From Amblyomma americanum (Eukaryota; Arthropoda; Arachnida; Ixodida; Ixodidae): a DNA stretch of 64,000 nucleotides. The stretch's first letter is position 1, and each line of letters begins with the position of its first letter. The position numbers and the translations under genes were made by a program. The notes beneath the pieces were generated by a model. That model had not been told where the DNA came from. It made no database searches and worked only from the letters and a program-made list of their open reading frames with translations. The stretch is taken from assembly GCF_052857255.1 (NCBI RefSeq), contig NC_135498.1, positions 158,271,124 to 158,335,123 of the forward strand. Reading direction: 5' to 3'. Shown piece after piece: positions 36,590 through 48,799 of the stretch.

Positions 36590-36905
36590 GGTTCATCGGC
36601 CAATCTTGTATTCACGGGAGCCTTGTTGCGAGTCCAAGTCGATGTGGGAAGGGGCATCGATGCTACCGAAGGGTTTGACAGCCAGTGCCAGTGCAGTTGC
36701 CTCAGCTCTTCCTCGGCTCTCGGCTACGAAAGAGGTTTTTTATAACAGGGTTACACTGTGCTCCAGGGCAGCTACTACGGAAGCGTCACCTTCCGGGAAG
36801 ACTGCCACGTCCACATACAATGCTTCGGTGCCTCTTTCCAGTTTTCTGCGTAGGCACGTAACCTTGGCCAGGCGGCGTACTGCGTGCAGTTCGTGGTGCA
36901 TGTAC
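36590..36905 (-). pseudogene. RNase H fragment of a LINE
   Basis: The minus strand reads ALYVDVAVFPEGDASVVAAL, then AESRGRAEATALALAVKPF and IDLDSQQGSREYKIG. The D, E and D spacing and the ALALA helix match the RNase H domain of some non-LTR retrotransposons. One stop lies inside. Confidence 0.5.
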
Positions 36906-36909
36906 TATG

Positions 36910-39770
36910 GTAATGGGGACACATGACTGTGGTGTCGGATCCCATGTGAAAGTGATTGTTTGGATGCCAGTTCTCACCGGTAATCCGAGGTGCCTACTCG
37001 TTTGAGGATCTCTCTGACCGCCAAAGTGGTCTGGAGCCCAGTCTTATGTGATGTGAGGAGTGCGGCACCTGATTAGTAGAGAGAATTATGCAGTCCGCCA
37101 GCTAACAGCCTTTCATTGTTGATAGCGGAGACCGTGCGTGATCCAGCTTATTATGAGCGCATTTACTAGCCGAAGTTTGTCCTCTTCTCTCCTCTCTTCG
37201 CTGTGGTTGGTGATACGTCTGATCTTGGTGGTCATGTGGTTCACTATTTTGAGGGTTTTGACTTTGTCAGAACACTCGTCGTTCTACGACCACAATATAA
37301 GGATGCGTGTGGTACTCTCCTCTTTGATTTTGTGTCCCTTTATATAGTTCTGCAGTGAGCCCGCGGACGTGTAATCTCCGTGCACTCGACTAATTTCGGA
37401 TTAATCTGGAGCACAGCGCATACTGCTGCGTTGGGCGAAATGTTCAACCATCGACGCAGCTTTACTGACCCCAACTTTGCTTAGATATGTATCCATGCTT
37501 GTAGTGCAAAAAAATCATCAAAATTTATGATACATTGCGCCCGATGTTTTTTTTGTTTAGTGTAGTCGGTGGACTATGAATGTATAAAATTTGAAATGGA
37601 AAACTTTGCAGACTCTTTATAGGTGCGGAATATATCACATTTTTGTTTTGATATCGGCGAGTATGGGGTGAAATTCCAAGCGTTTAGTGCATTATGCGCT
37701 TGTCTGATACTTTCGATGCACGGGTACATGCATTTAAGCGCTGGTTGTACACCAGACTCCAACGGGCGATGAGTTCGGTGCGACTAATAGTGACCGTAGT
37801 GGTGGTGAAAACCTTTACGGCTAGTTACGGTGGGAATCTGCGATGGGACTAATCCAGGTGGAGGGGTGAAAAATTATTTCACCTGAAATTCTATACAAAA
37901 AATTTCTTTGTGACAACTTTGAACCCCGTTGACTATTCACCGAGTGCAGAGTGTGTACCAGATGATACGGTAGCGTAAGCGCGCTGAAAATTTGTTGCTG
38001 GGCCTTTTCTGCAAATAATTACTTGCCACAGGCAAGGGTGACACAGAGGAAGAGAGCGAATAAGGCTATCTCCATGATCTACGAACAGCTCTGAGCGTTT
38101 GAGCGCTAGACTGCAAGTAGCGTTATCAGCAATAAGGGTAAAATAACCGTGCACAATTATGAAACACGCAAACACTTCAGTCAGTTAGAAGGAAGCCATA
38201 CCTTCAGTTCTGAATCAGATTCTCCAAAAAATGCACAATTATCTTCAGGATTCTTTTCGAGTTAATTTTACGCAAGTAGACTAGTTATCTCTAATCTGAA
38301 GCATTTTGCCACGTCTCTCAATACATAAGTGTCGAGAACGTTAACGTGATTTTATAAGCTGCAACAAACACCTCACCCACCAACACCACCCAGGAATTTT
38401 TTTTTTCCTAGATAAGTGCTTTTCGATTTTCCTTCTGCTAGAATAGTCCTATCTGTGGCAGTGTCTTCTGTACGAACCTAACATCTACGCTCTGAACACC
38501 TAAGACGTTCAAAAATAAATGCCCTCATCTCGCTGCAAATTCCTCTTGAGGTTTCGAAAAAGCAATTGAACAACTAATCCATGCATAAATCAGAAAGCGT
38601 TCACTCAGCGCCGGTACGGATCGCTGTAATTTTAGGTTTTGCTTTCTCCTGAAAGCTCTAGGTGATTTCCTTTGATAAACATGCTGGAATGAGAAAAGCA
38701 TGTGATTTTGGGGCCATGTGTTGATCAGGTTCTCATCCTATTAAAGCGGGTAATGCTGAGTGGCGTAGCCACTTCTTGCAGCAATGGCAGTTTTTTTTTT
38801 TTTTAGCGAGGGACTTTTCGTATTTGGTCTTTGTCTGCACTCTACTGAATATGCCCAACAATTCTGGACAAAGGCTATTTTGAACGGTAGAAAGCTTATG
38901 AGCGCAATTTTTTCATATATTGTAAGATTTCACTATCATCATCAGTACATCCGCAGATGTCCTTTCGGCAGGCTTCCATTTTTTTGCTGCTACCTTTTTT
39001 GCTATCGTCAAAAGCGTTCTCGATTAGCTTCTTAAAGCAGCCTTAACTGCTCGATGTTAGCCATGGAAACACTATAAAAGAAAGGTTTTGTTGCGTATCG
39101 GAAGAATGGGCCATTAAGTTCAAGATTTCTACTGCAGTACCTTACAATTTTTCAATGTTAAATTTTTTTTCCAAGAATGTTGGGCCTGAGCCACAAACAA
39201 GTATCGTGGGTTTGTGGCGTTTTGTGACACATAAGCAAAGAAAGCTTTATTGTGTGCATCACAGGGTTGAAAAAAATTAACTTACGAGAACATTTTTCAG
39301 CGTTCCAGCTTGTTAACATATTCTTTTCTAACGACACGCGGTAAGCGTACTATTGCTTTTTCTCCAAAGGATAAGTGTTGGTGGAATAATATGAAATGCT
39401 TTTCCTTATTTCCTGAAGTCGTCTGCGTTGACTTTATGTGTTCGCCGTCATGGCATACTGGGTCCTGTATGGGCAAGGAGCTGTCTGTTTAGGTGCTCAA
39501 ATCTTTCCGCTATTTCTTCAAGAGCGAGATAGCTATTACATTACTACCGGTAGGCTGTGTTACGGAACGCCGCCGCGAGACGGCGAGGATGTTTTCTAGC
39601 GTGGCGCAATAGACGAGGAGAACGCTGCAGGTAGTTCTGTTGTGAGGTGCTATACTGAGAGTCAGTTTAACTACCCACTTCTAACGTTACCCGAGAAAAA
39701 GACTACTCAGGAAATATTGGCGTAGGTGAAGTAAACTAATATCTTCGGCCTGCATCCTATGTGCGGCAAC
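36910..39770. other. No recognised gene
   Basis: Nearly 3 kb of AT-rich sequence. Short frames on both strands show no domain, and no tandem repeat stands out. Confidence 0.35.
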
Positions 39771-39777
39771 GTTAGAT

Positions 39778-40763
39778 GTGGGCCCTCTACCCATCTCTCG
39801 AGGCTACCGCTATATCTTGACCATAGTCGACCGCTTCACTCGCTGGCCGGAGGCAGTCCCCATTCCTGACATCACCGCAGAGACTGTTTCGCGCGCCTTC
39901 ATTTCTGCGTGGGTATCTCGATTTGGTTGTCCTGGCACTGTGACAACCGACCGTAGACGCCAGTTTAGTTTGAGTCCTCCCTGTTTGCTTCCCTTAATAA
40001 TATTCTCGGCGCCAGGCATTGCCGTACCATTGCATATCACCCGTGTGCTAACGGCATGGTGGAACGCCTTCACCGCCAATTGAATGCCGCCCTCGCTGCC
40101 CGCCTCAATTGCGCCTCCTGGGTCGGCTCCTTGCCCCTTGTGCTGCTTCGTCTAAGGGCCGTCATCCGAGAAGACTTACAGTGCTCAGCCGCAGAGCTCG
40201 TGTATGGAAGTGCTTTGCGTCTTCCAGGCGACTTCTTTACATCCCAGCAGCTTCCAGCCCAGCCCCAAGAATTCCTCCAACGCCTGCTGGACTGCGTTAA
40301 AGACCTCCGGCCTACTCCCCCACGTCCGTCCTTCCACCGTACCATTTTCGTACACCCCGACCTGGCCACTTCGACCCACGTTTTTGTGCGCCGCGACGCT
40401 GTCCGAGCTCCACTCACACCGGCTTACGACGGACCTTTCAGCGTTCTCCGCCGCACCCCGAAAACCGCCGCCATCCTCCAAAACGGCCGCGAAGAGACCG
40501 TCAGTCTAAACCGCCTTAAACCGGCTTACATGGAGACCGCCCTGGAACGACTCCCAGCGCCGCCTGACCTAGTGCTCGAGTGCCATCGCCGGCCCTCCGT
40601 CCGTTTCGACTTCCAGTCTAGACGGGGGGCCCTTCAGCACCCTCTCTTGGGCGGCGCCGACAACCCGGCTAGCGCGCGCCACCCTGCGAAGAGAATAAAG
40701 ACGGCCCCTGGTGGTGACTCGTGCAGCCAAGGCTGGCAGTTCTGTTCTGGTGTCGGCGCGTAG
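39778..40763 (+). pseudogene. Integrase C-terminal half of another gypsy lineage
   Basis: The frame starts abruptly at [20 protein letters not shown], so the first catalytic Asp is lost. VTTDRRRQF carries the second acidic residue; the frame shifts near 40060 and resumes with [13 protein letters not shown], containing the third (Glu). A GPF-type module (YDGPFSVLRRTPKTAAIL) and SLNRLKPAYME follow. The sequence differs clearly from the Mag-like elements here and resembles other Ty3/gypsy lineages. It is 5'-truncated. Confidence 0.75.
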
Positions 40764-40840
40764 GAGTGGTCTCGTTTCCTTCGCTCCTGAGGCGTTAAGC
40801 CTACAACTTCAACAACCGCGGTGGCGGGCACTTTGGATAT
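40625..40840 (+). repeat. 3' LTR remnant of the same gypsy copy
   Basis: After a GACGGGGGG polypurine-like tract at about 40621, the sequence GGCGGCGCCGACAACCCGGC and an AATAAA at 40694-40699 suggest the start and R region of a 3' LTR. Its right end is not defined. Confidence 0.5.
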
Positions 40841-40869
40841 GTCACTAACTCATTCTACCCGTCTCCATC

Positions 40870-41050
40870 CAATGTGGCAATAACACTGACACCAACCGTT
40901 GCCACTGCGCAGCTTCGCGACACGGACGCATTTTGCGGCACCGTTGATATCTACGTCGAAGACTAGCTCGCCATGCCTGAGCACGTCAATAATTACAGCA
41001 GCTGCGACGCTGCCCTTATGTCTTATTATTGCTTTAAATAGAATTCAGGT
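40870..41050 (+). pseudogene. Stray gag N-terminal fragment (Mag-like)
   Basis: The plus strand encodes QLRDTDAFCGTVDIYVED, one stop, then LAMPEHVNNYSSCDAALM. This parallels DPSPFSGTDDQDVDDWLA and the following residues of the gag at 54.8 kb. Nothing else of that element is present. Confidence 0.55.
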
Positions 41051-41054
41051 TTCC

Positions 41055-41400
41055 CTTTTAGGCTATATTCTTGTATTTTAAGCGTAGATACGTCGGCGGT
41101 GAAGGCCTCCAAGGCACTGCTCCGCTTCTTGCGAACTTCTGGCCTGCACGATAAGCTGTGACTTTAACGAACGCTGACTTTTCATAGTGACTTCAATTAT
41201 CTGTTACTCTCCTTCCTCTTGCATTTTTTTATCCCCTCACCCTTTCCCCCCGTGTACGGTAGCAAACCGGTTATTCTTATGGTTGTCCTCCCTGCCTTTC
41301 CTCCTCCTCATCCTCCTCATCCTCCTCCTCGTCCTTGTTGTATTTTAAGAATGTGGTTATACTTTGAACAACTGGACACTTCGCAAACATCTTCATTAAG
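41055..41400. other. No recognised gene
   Basis: Includes a TCC-rich pyrimidine stretch at 41295-41335. It may be the 3' UTR of the next LINE. Confidence 0.3.
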
Positions 41401-43520
41401 CATTCTAGCATGTTCTTCTAGTGTGCATTGGATATGTCAAAGGGTTCGTGGTCATGTTGGGTAGCCATTAGGTAACGGACACTGTGAGAATTCAAAACAT
41501 AGTCTTTCTTCAGTGTCCTTTGTATAATGTCCCAAAATAATATCGCGTCATTGCATCCAATAAACCAGTGTTCGATGGTTGCAGGTGTATCGCATCTGCC
41601 ACAGTTAGCAGAGGAAACAGAAATAATTTTTTGTGAAGGCACTTTTTAAGAGGTACTTCGGCGTGAAGTTTAAAGAAAAACGTTTCAGTACAAGGCGAAA
41701 TTGGTATTTTACACACTCGCTTAAGCACCTCATTGCCAATACAATTAGATTAGAGAGAGAGCGATACAATGGAGATGGAAAGAGCATAGATATCAATCCT
41801 TTGTATCATTTTTTTACGTGAAACAAAATAAGTACTCATAAGAAAAGCTAACTTCCAGAAAACGCACTTAGTCATAAACTTCCTTCATAAAACCAAATAA
41901 TATGGGCCACTCGATAAAATTAGAAGAGACCACTAAGTCGGGAAGAGGGTTCACAAAGTTAGTTTGTAGGGATGCTCTGATATTTGGATGAGAGCTGTTA
42001 CGGAAAAAGAAGACACGTGCAACTGTCTCACATAGAGATGTATCAAACTTACTCCGCCAGCAGAAAGACGCCTGAAAAGGTTATCACGCCGCATCGGCTC
42101 AAAACTGCAGGCCCATATGAACGTCGCAGATGTTTGCCGAAAGCTTTGGATGTAGTCTCGCGCAATTGAATACCTGGAAAACGTAATAAATTTTTATTGC
42201 CAGACACATGTTGCTGGCCTGCGCTCGACCAAAAATTGAAAGGCGATGCGAAACAAATATCTGAGCATAGCTCTGAAGGGACGGGAGCAGCTCCCTCCTG
42301 TAATGCCCACTAGACTTGAATGCATGAAGGGGAACTCCAAGGTGTTTGGGGGGGGGGGGGAGCATCAAATTTCAGCTTAATGAGTCCGCATTGATCTCCG
42401 TGAACCGAACCACACACCCGAACATTTAGAGACATTCATCTGAGCGCCAGAGACGTGCCAAACTGCTCAATAATTGTTATAGTTTTGTCAAACTGGATTA
42501 ATCCATGCAGAAAAACGCCGAATCATCGGCGTACGCAAGCACTTTCACTTCATTGCAAAAAACAACGAAACAACGGACATTGTTGTTTCGCAGAACACTC
42601 AAACTGGCTCTAGGTAGAAGCAAAGAGTACCGGCGACATAGGACAGCCTTGCTTCCCAATTGGTACAGGCGCTGAAAGGCGACCGTTAACAACAAAGCGA
42701 GTGGAACAGTTTTCGTCACAAATTTGCACCCCTGTTAATGCAGGTGATCCAGCACTGGCACGCTCGAGAAGAGAAAACAAAGGAATGCCGGACACAATCA
42801 ACTGCCTTCACAAGGTCAGTCTGCATTAATGCAATCTGCTCATGAGAGCCGCTGCAATATTCTAGAATTGTACGCGCAAAATGTATGCTACCTTGAATGG
42901 AGCCTCTCAAACCGCACGTCCGAAGAGGGCCAATGAGAAGGGAAATTACGTGTTGCAGACGAGTTGATAGAACTTTCGCGAAAATGTTCGCGAACTTTCG
43001 CGCCACTTTTCTTTGTCAGTGCTCTTTGGAATTAAGACTGCGTGATGTCTAATAAGCAACTGAGTGAGGACCTCTATATCTAAACTTAAAGCGAAAATCT
43101 GGTGGAAGACTGGGCTCAGCATAGATTTAGAAGCTTTGTAAAACTTGCAAGAGATGCCATCAGGACCAGTTGTTTTGGAGAGAGGTAATTTATCAGTTGC
43201 TTCTTCTATTGCTTCCAACGTTACGAGACCATTGATAATAGCATAATCGTCATCTGATAAAGGTGTTATAATATGAGCAGCAGGAGCGACACTGAACAAC
43301 GCTGTATAATAGTTCACAAACACAGAGATCACATCACACGTACTGGTTGCAAGGGTGCCATTGGAGTTCATTTCCTGTGGCTTCGCTCCGGCCGCCTCTC
43401 TGCGCTGTAGCAGCTTCTGAGAGCTTCTCGGTGTTGGCGTTTCTCTGCCGTCTAGGCGCGAGCCACAGACACCAGCTGCTACGAGGTAGTATACACGTCT
43501 ACGGGGATATCGCAACGTCT
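41400..43520 (-). pseudogene. L1/Tx1-like LINE remnant
   Basis: Minus-strand pieces in order: LPLSKTTGPDGISCKFYKAS and LIPKSTDKEKWRE (42946-43515), FAKVLSTRLQHVISLLIGP with a following LMQTDLVKAVDCVRH (42716-43006), GKQGCPMSPVLFA, and YADDSAFFC (42498-42719). At 41418-41642 a C-terminal finger CGRCDTPATIEHWFIGC (CX2CX7HX4C) precedes FWD. The TGPDG and LIPK blocks and this finger fit the L1/Tx1 group better than Jockey/CR1. Frameshifts are many and 41650-42490 is poorly readable. Confidence 0.68.
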
Positions 43521-43616
43521 AAGAAAAATAACGAAATGCGAAAGCTCGCAGGCACACCCCGTGCCTTTATAACGTCCCTCGACAGCAAAGTTCTAAAAAT
43601 ATAGGGAAACAGCCTT

Positions 43617-43637
43617 CCCCCCCCCCCCCCCCCCTAC
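43617..43637 (+). repeat. Poly-C tract
   Basis: About 20 consecutive C bases. Confidence 0.9.
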
Positions 43638-43739
43638 CCTGCATTCCCACTCCGCGGATGCAGCGTTCCCGCTCGCTAACCGTGGAAGGGTTCGTGCTCG
43701 ACGGAACGAAGGGAACGGACGACAACCGTTAACACTCAT

Positions 43740-44460
43740 ATGCTATTTATTGCACTTGCAATTAATACACAGAGGGGGCCACTTAGCTACAGAGCATCAA
43801 CGAGGCATTCCTCGGAAATAGAAGGCTACGTAAGAGCGACTTCCAACTTACCGGCTGGTGCAGGGGCGCGACTTCGCAACTATCGGCGGCGAACATTTGT
43901 ATGCGCCGACAATGGCGGCCGGGTTTTCCCATGCGCGCCGCATTCTACGGGCAAAGTCATCCCCTAGCATTTCCTGGGGAAGGTGACGAGAGCGCGCGTT
44001 TGCTGCGCTCGCTTCGCTGCCTGGCACCAGAAGTCCAGCGGCAAGGCACGACGGATCTCCGTGCGCCTGCCGCAGAAGGTGACGAAAGCGTGCCGCTGCA
44101 ACCGGTCGGGACGCTGGCTGGATCCCGAAGAGACCCTCTCCGGTTCCGCAGTATTCCGCGTAACCTACGACGTGTCGCTGCCGTCGCTGTTTCCCCTTCA
44201 CCCATGAGGGAAACTTCCATCCTCGCCCAGCCGGTGCTGTCCTGACGCAAGATGGCGAAGATGGGCGGCGTCGAAATGGAAGGGGGGAAACAGGTTCTCC
44301 ATAAAGTTCAGCGATTGTGTACACGACAGGCACACTTGAAGCCTGCCGCGCTGCTTTTATATCTATTGCGCTAGACTGCGTATGAGCGTTGACAAAGAGG
44401 CCCATCGCTCTTTCTGAACGAGCTGACCCACGAGCGATAGGTGGAGGAGGCTATGAGCCA
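43740..44460 (-). promoter_or_regulatory. LTR-like or promoter-like region with TATA box
   Basis: On the minus strand GATATAAAAGCAGC (44351-44364) is a strong TATA box, and CTTCAAGTGTG about 25 bases downstream could hold an initiator. An AATAAATAGC on the same strand near 43750 could be a poly(A) signal. This fits an LTR or a transcription unit, but no partner LTR was found. The 185-codon frame across it shows no domain and is not called. Confidence 0.3.
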
Positions 44461-44569
44461 CCTGCAAGTGACGTCAACGGCACTCCACATTCTTCTGTCG
44501 GCCCCTGGCTGGCCGTATGGCTTGTTGGTACAGGCAGTTCTTTGCAGCAACACCGCAAATCTTTATGTT

Positions 44570-45726
44570 GTTCAAGCGGCGGGAACCAACGCAGAATCGA
44601 AGTGCGCAGTCTTTCTTCCTCACTAGAACAACCGGTGCCGCCCATGGGCTGTTTGAAGGCTGGATGACGTCGTCGCGAAGCATTTCTTCGACTTGGTCCC
44701 GGGTGGCTTGTCGTTCTCGCGGTCACACACGGTAGGGGCTTTGACGGAGACGTCGGGCGTGTTGGTCGGTTATACTGCGATGCTTGGCAATTGGCGTTTG
44801 TCGGACCTTCGGCGATGACGAAAAACACTCGCTGTAGCTTTGAAGCAGATTGCGGATATGGTCTTGTCTGTTCCGGGGCAGGGCTGGGCTGATGTCGAAA
44901 GTGGGCGAGTTCTTTTAGTCAAGCGAACCTTCTGCGGATGGGTCGGAGAGGGCGAACGAGTCTCGTACATCGCATATTTCGTCGAAGAAAGCAATCGTCG
45001 TTCCACTGTTAATGTGCCGGTATTCTTCGCTGAAGTTAGTGAGCAGTACTTCGGCCTGGCCATTGCGCAAATGTGCGATGCCTCCTGCGATGCTGATTCC
45101 TCGGTCTAGAAAGAACTCCATGTTCCTCTCGATGATGGCTTGAGCGTTAATGGTTTTCGTGGCACCTAAGGTCACGATAACGCTTGAACGGGGTGGGACG
45201 CTTACTTCTTCCTCCAGGACACTCAGGGCAACGTGAATTTCCCGAGTTTTTATTGAAGGGATGGCCTCGTCCATCGAAAGCGTGATCAGATTGGATCAAA
45301 GGTCCATGATCGCCTGATGCTCATTAAGGAAATCCATGCCCAAGATCATTTCGCGGGAGCATTGTGGTAGCACAACAAAGGTCGCAGGATAGGTATGTCC
45401 TTTGACAGTCACTCGCGCTGTGCATCGCCCTGATGGCGTAATGAGGTGGCCTCTGCGGTGCGAATTTGCGGGCCGTCCCTAGCCGTTGTAACTTTTCTCA
45501 GATGCGCAGCGAATGCTCCATTCATCACCGAGTAATCGGCTCCTGTGTCGACTAGAGCGGTAACTTTCCGGCCGTCGATAGTCACTTCTAAGTCGGAGGT
45601 CTTGGCTCTTGCATTGCATGTCGCTCTCTGCGTCGGATCACGGCTTCGTCGCGTATGAGTGTCGCGGGTGGGGCGTGTGGTGGAAGCTTTTCTGGGTGGC
45701 GGCGTCGTCTTGAAGGCAGCTTGCAT
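44570..45726 (-). pseudogene. Protease and RT start of gypsy element 4
   Basis: Protease has VDTGADYSVMNGAF (45409-45726). The linker is open at 44915-45274 (HVALSVLEEEVSVPPRSSV). The RT start at 44474-44683 reads [20 protein letters not shown], then RFCVGSRRLNNIK, where the expected VDYRRL is altered to VGSRRL. The catalytic RT blocks are absent. Confidence 0.75.
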
Positions 45727-45877
45727 CGTGGTCGGGTTGTCATTTTGTGCGGCGTCGGTGCAGCGAGTGTAAGTCTTTCATAAGGCGTAGCGGGTGCAGC
45801 GTCTTCATGGGGCGTGGTCGGTGGAGAATATTCGCTGTTTCGCTCGTGAGCAACCTCACCTCCAGAGGCTGCTGTCT

Positions 45878-46846
45878 TTAGTTTCCCCTTCGGGGGCTGC
45901 GAGACCTTCGTCGTACCGCGACTGCGTTGCTGCGGCGTGGCGACGCAAAGCGCGAGGTTGTCGGTGATGGTGAGCGTGAAAGGCGGTTCGACGTGTTCTC
46001 CTCTCGACGCAGGTACTCGTCGATATCCTGCGAACGTTGGCCGAAGCGTGGTCGTGGGGTGTCAACGGCAAATCCTCGGAGACCGATACGCCGGTACGGG
46101 CAGTGACGAAGAATATGCCTGGCCTCATCACAACGAAAGCACGACGGTCGGTTGTCGGAGGTCGTCCAGGCGTCGCATTTCCTGGGGCTTGAGCGTCGGT
46201 CATAGGCCGGGCGGGCGGGGGCTGGTAGGCGGCGTTGTGGAACAAGCGGCTTATCTAGGGGAGGACGTATGTGTTGTCGTTGGGGCTGAGGAGTCCTTAC
46301 TCCAGCGGCGTAGGTCCTGGCCTGGGGTTCTGTAGCCGTCGGGGTGCCAAGTGCCTGTTGCACTTCTTCCCGCACCACATCCATCAGAGTCGTTGCTTGC
46401 GGCTGTGGGGAGGATGGCAGTAATCGGCGTAGCTCCTCGTAGACGATTTCACGGATAACTTCCCGCAAGTTGTCGCTGGTGGTGGCCGTCGTGTCCGAAC
46501 GAATTGCACAGGCAGAGGAAAGGCGATAGTACGGCCGAGCTCGGACGTCGAGGGTCTTCTCAATCGTGCAGGCTTCTTGCATGAATTCCTCGACTGTTTT
46601 TGGCGGCTGGCGGAAGAGGCTGCCAAAGAGTTGTTCTTTTACGCCGCGCATTAAAAACTGAACTTTCTTTTCCTCGGTCATCTCTGGGTCGGCGCGGCGA
46701 AATAGGCGCTTCATCTCTTCGACGTAACTACGGGCGGGCTCATTCGGAAGCTGGATCCTGGACTCGAGGAGTCGTTCAGCTCTTTCTTTCCTCACGACAC
46801 TGGTGAACACCTTCAAGAGTTCCTTCTTGCTTCGCGACGACGTCAT
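45878..46846 (-). pseudogene. gag of gypsy element 4, N-terminally truncated
   Basis: 322 open codons cover the C-terminal half of the capsid region ([34 protein letters not shown]) and a zinc knuckle CFRCDEARHILRHC with a complete CCHC pattern. The tail is Arg/Ser-rich. The capsid N-terminus is missing because the frame runs into the inverted RT fragment at 46846, so the Met there is not a real start. Confidence 0.75.
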
Positions 46847-47190
46847 CCAGCCTTCAACCAGCCCATGGGCGGCACCGGTTGTTCTAGTGAGAAAGAAAGA
46901 CGGCGCATGTCAATTCTGCGTTGATTACCGCCACTTTAACGATCAAAACAGAGAAGATCCTCCACCGACCACGACCCATGAAGACGCTGCACCCGCTACG
47001 CGGCATGAAGAACCTGCACTCGCAGCACCGACACCACACAAAACGACAACCCCGACCACGACGCAAACTGCCTTCAAACAGCCCATGGGCGGACCCAGTT
47101 GTTCTAGTGAGAAAGAAAGACGGCGCACTTCGATTCTGCGTTGATTACCGCCGCTTGGACGACATAACAAAGATTCGCGGCAATATTCGC
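46830..47190 (+). repeat. Scrambled RT and gag-protease linker fragments
   Basis: The plus strand holds an RT piece ([20 protein letters not shown] to CVDYRHFND, 46830-46945). Then comes a copy of the gag-protease linker homologous to minus 45700-45850, and then a second RT piece ([20 protein letters not shown], to about 47172). The linker joins the second RT piece at GCCTTCAA, a word present at both parent sites. Confidence 0.75.
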
Positions 47191-47194
47191 ACGT

Positions 47195-48000
47195 CGAAAA
47201 ACGCACACATCGTGAACGTGCTCGCGAAGCATGATACTGAAATATTAAACATGATTTATGAAACAGTGAGCAATGTCGTATTCGCAAGGAGCTGTGTTTC
47301 AGAACTTTCTCGTAGCGCTTCAAGAAAACGCCAAATCTCCTTTTGGTAATCAAAAAGAACACGAATGAACACAATGTCATTAGAGGCCTCGCGGGAATGA
47401 GCGGAATAAGGCCGGCTGTTGGTGCGTCCACCACGACAAGATACCTTCTGCCACAAATTGCGATATAGATTAACCTAGAATTCATAATATATCAAACTAA
47501 TGAACTGAGCCAAGGGTTCAAATGTTTCGTGCATGAGAAAAAGTTGAGCTGCGGCGAATAGGAACCTAACGGAACCAAGTACGGTCTTTCGTGAGGTTGC
47601 TAGAGTAAAAGTTCTGCGGCCTGTCCGCTGTAGCGACCTAACAGGGTGTGCAACTCCAACGATAACATCCGAACACGAAGGGCGCCGCCTGATGCACCTG
47701 TTCAACCGTTAGTAGTCGTTTCTTGCGGTCGCTTGAACCTTTATTCTGCACACGCGATTTCAAGCCGGAGGACAAACAACTTTGCATCGGAGGCGACGGC
47801 CGGCATGGGCGCAGCATGCGTAGCAGGCCCTTTCATATTTCGTTTGTCTCGTGAAATAACCGATTTAAACGATGGGCACACCATGTTACGTCTCTTTTTT
47901 ATTAGGTATGTATCATTTGACGTTTCTAAATTAGAATTAAAAAAAAAATAGGAGTTAGCTGCTGTCAACACAATAAGTCGCGAAGGTGGGGGCATTAGAA
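47195..48000. other. No recognised gene
   Basis: Short frames only. No domain or repeat is recognised. Confidence 0.3.
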
Positions 48001-48004
48001 TGTA

Positions 48005-48360
48005 GTCCTTGGTTGGTGAATCTAGACATCTGCAGGCTCCGTACAGAAAAGACCAGCCCTCCTCAAAGGCCCCCGTGTCTAGAGCGTCCGCTCTGTACGC
48101 GCAGGCAAGCATTGTGGACCATACCATACAGTCCAAATCTCATCATGGAGTCCTAGTAAAGAAGAATCTCTGGAAGTGCAGTTTCATATGCTTAGATAAG
48201 TGGCCTCTACAAAGCAGTGTACAACGCGGCACCACTATCCAAGTCGTCCCCTCATGTAACAATAGGCCTCTACTCTTCCCTTCCTTGACAACCCAATTCG
48301 CCAACAAACGGCCTTGAGTCTCCTTTTCTAAATAAACAGCTCATTCATTCATTAAAAAAA
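48005..48360 (+). repeat. LINE-like 3' end with TTCA tail
   Basis: The segment ends CCTTTTCTAAATAAACAGCT followed by (CATT)n and a poly-A run, as a non-LTR retrotransposon or SINE would. No ORF2 sequence is seen. Confidence 0.4.
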
Positions 48361-48592
48361 ATCGCCTTTTTTTCGAAATCCGGGCATTACTGTGGCTTGC
48401 AGTTTCCTATGTGCCAAAGTGTTCGGTTTGCCTCTACTAGATACGAACGAGCTCCCTGAGCGCCTTGTAGCCCCAGATCTCATCTGCGGACATGTAAGCA
48501 CTTCGTCGAATGGCGGACGCGCCATTCCAACCTCCGATCATGGAATAATGTAGCCGACTTAAACGGCTTGTCTCTCAGTTAGCCATCTTTTA

Positions 48593-48793
48593 TTGTTTCC
48601 TTTTTTACAGAGACTGCTGTTTGTGGGACATCCGGAGATCTTTTGCTGCGCGATGCTTTGTAATGAAATGTCTTTACGACTCTCTCGCGCCTTCGTCCTC
48701 GCCGGTGCATATATATTGTTGTTATTGTTAGTTATTGTTATGTATTGGCTGTTCCCGAATCAGTCTGAAGAGCATGAGCGCAACCGGCGATAG
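48593..48793 (+). CDS. Hypothetical short membrane-anchored frame
   Basis: 66 codons, and 41 from the internal Met at 48668 (MSLRLSRAFVLAGAYILLLL and onward). A short basic start, an approximately 18-residue hydrophobic segment (AYILLLLLVIVMYWLF) and an acidic/basic end look like a type II signal anchor, for example the first exon of a Golgi enzyme. No clear donor or partner exon was found, so it may be chance. Confidence 0.18.
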   Translation: MFPFLQRLLFVGHPEIFCCAMLCNEMSLRLSRAFVLAGAYILLLLLVIVMYWLFPNQSEEHERNRR

Positions 48794-48799
48794 GTTCTC

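Larger units (their letters stand above)
44570..46846 (-). mobile_element. Ty3/gypsy (Mag-like) element 4, rearranged
   Basis: Gag, protease, linker and the first RT blocks lie in normal order on the minus strand. Both ends are missing. On the right, gag is fused to plus-strand RT pieces (46830-47190). On the left, RT stops just after RRLNNIK at about 44570. No LTR is recognised. Confidence 0.78.

Noticed and set aside
36558..36926. 122-codon plus frame
   Set aside because: The minus strand here encodes RNase H-like sequence of a LINE, so the plus frame is a shadow.
43848..44405. 185-codon minus frame
   Set aside because: No recognisable domain, GC-rich, and it overlaps a TATA-containing LTR-like region. 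Treated as chance.
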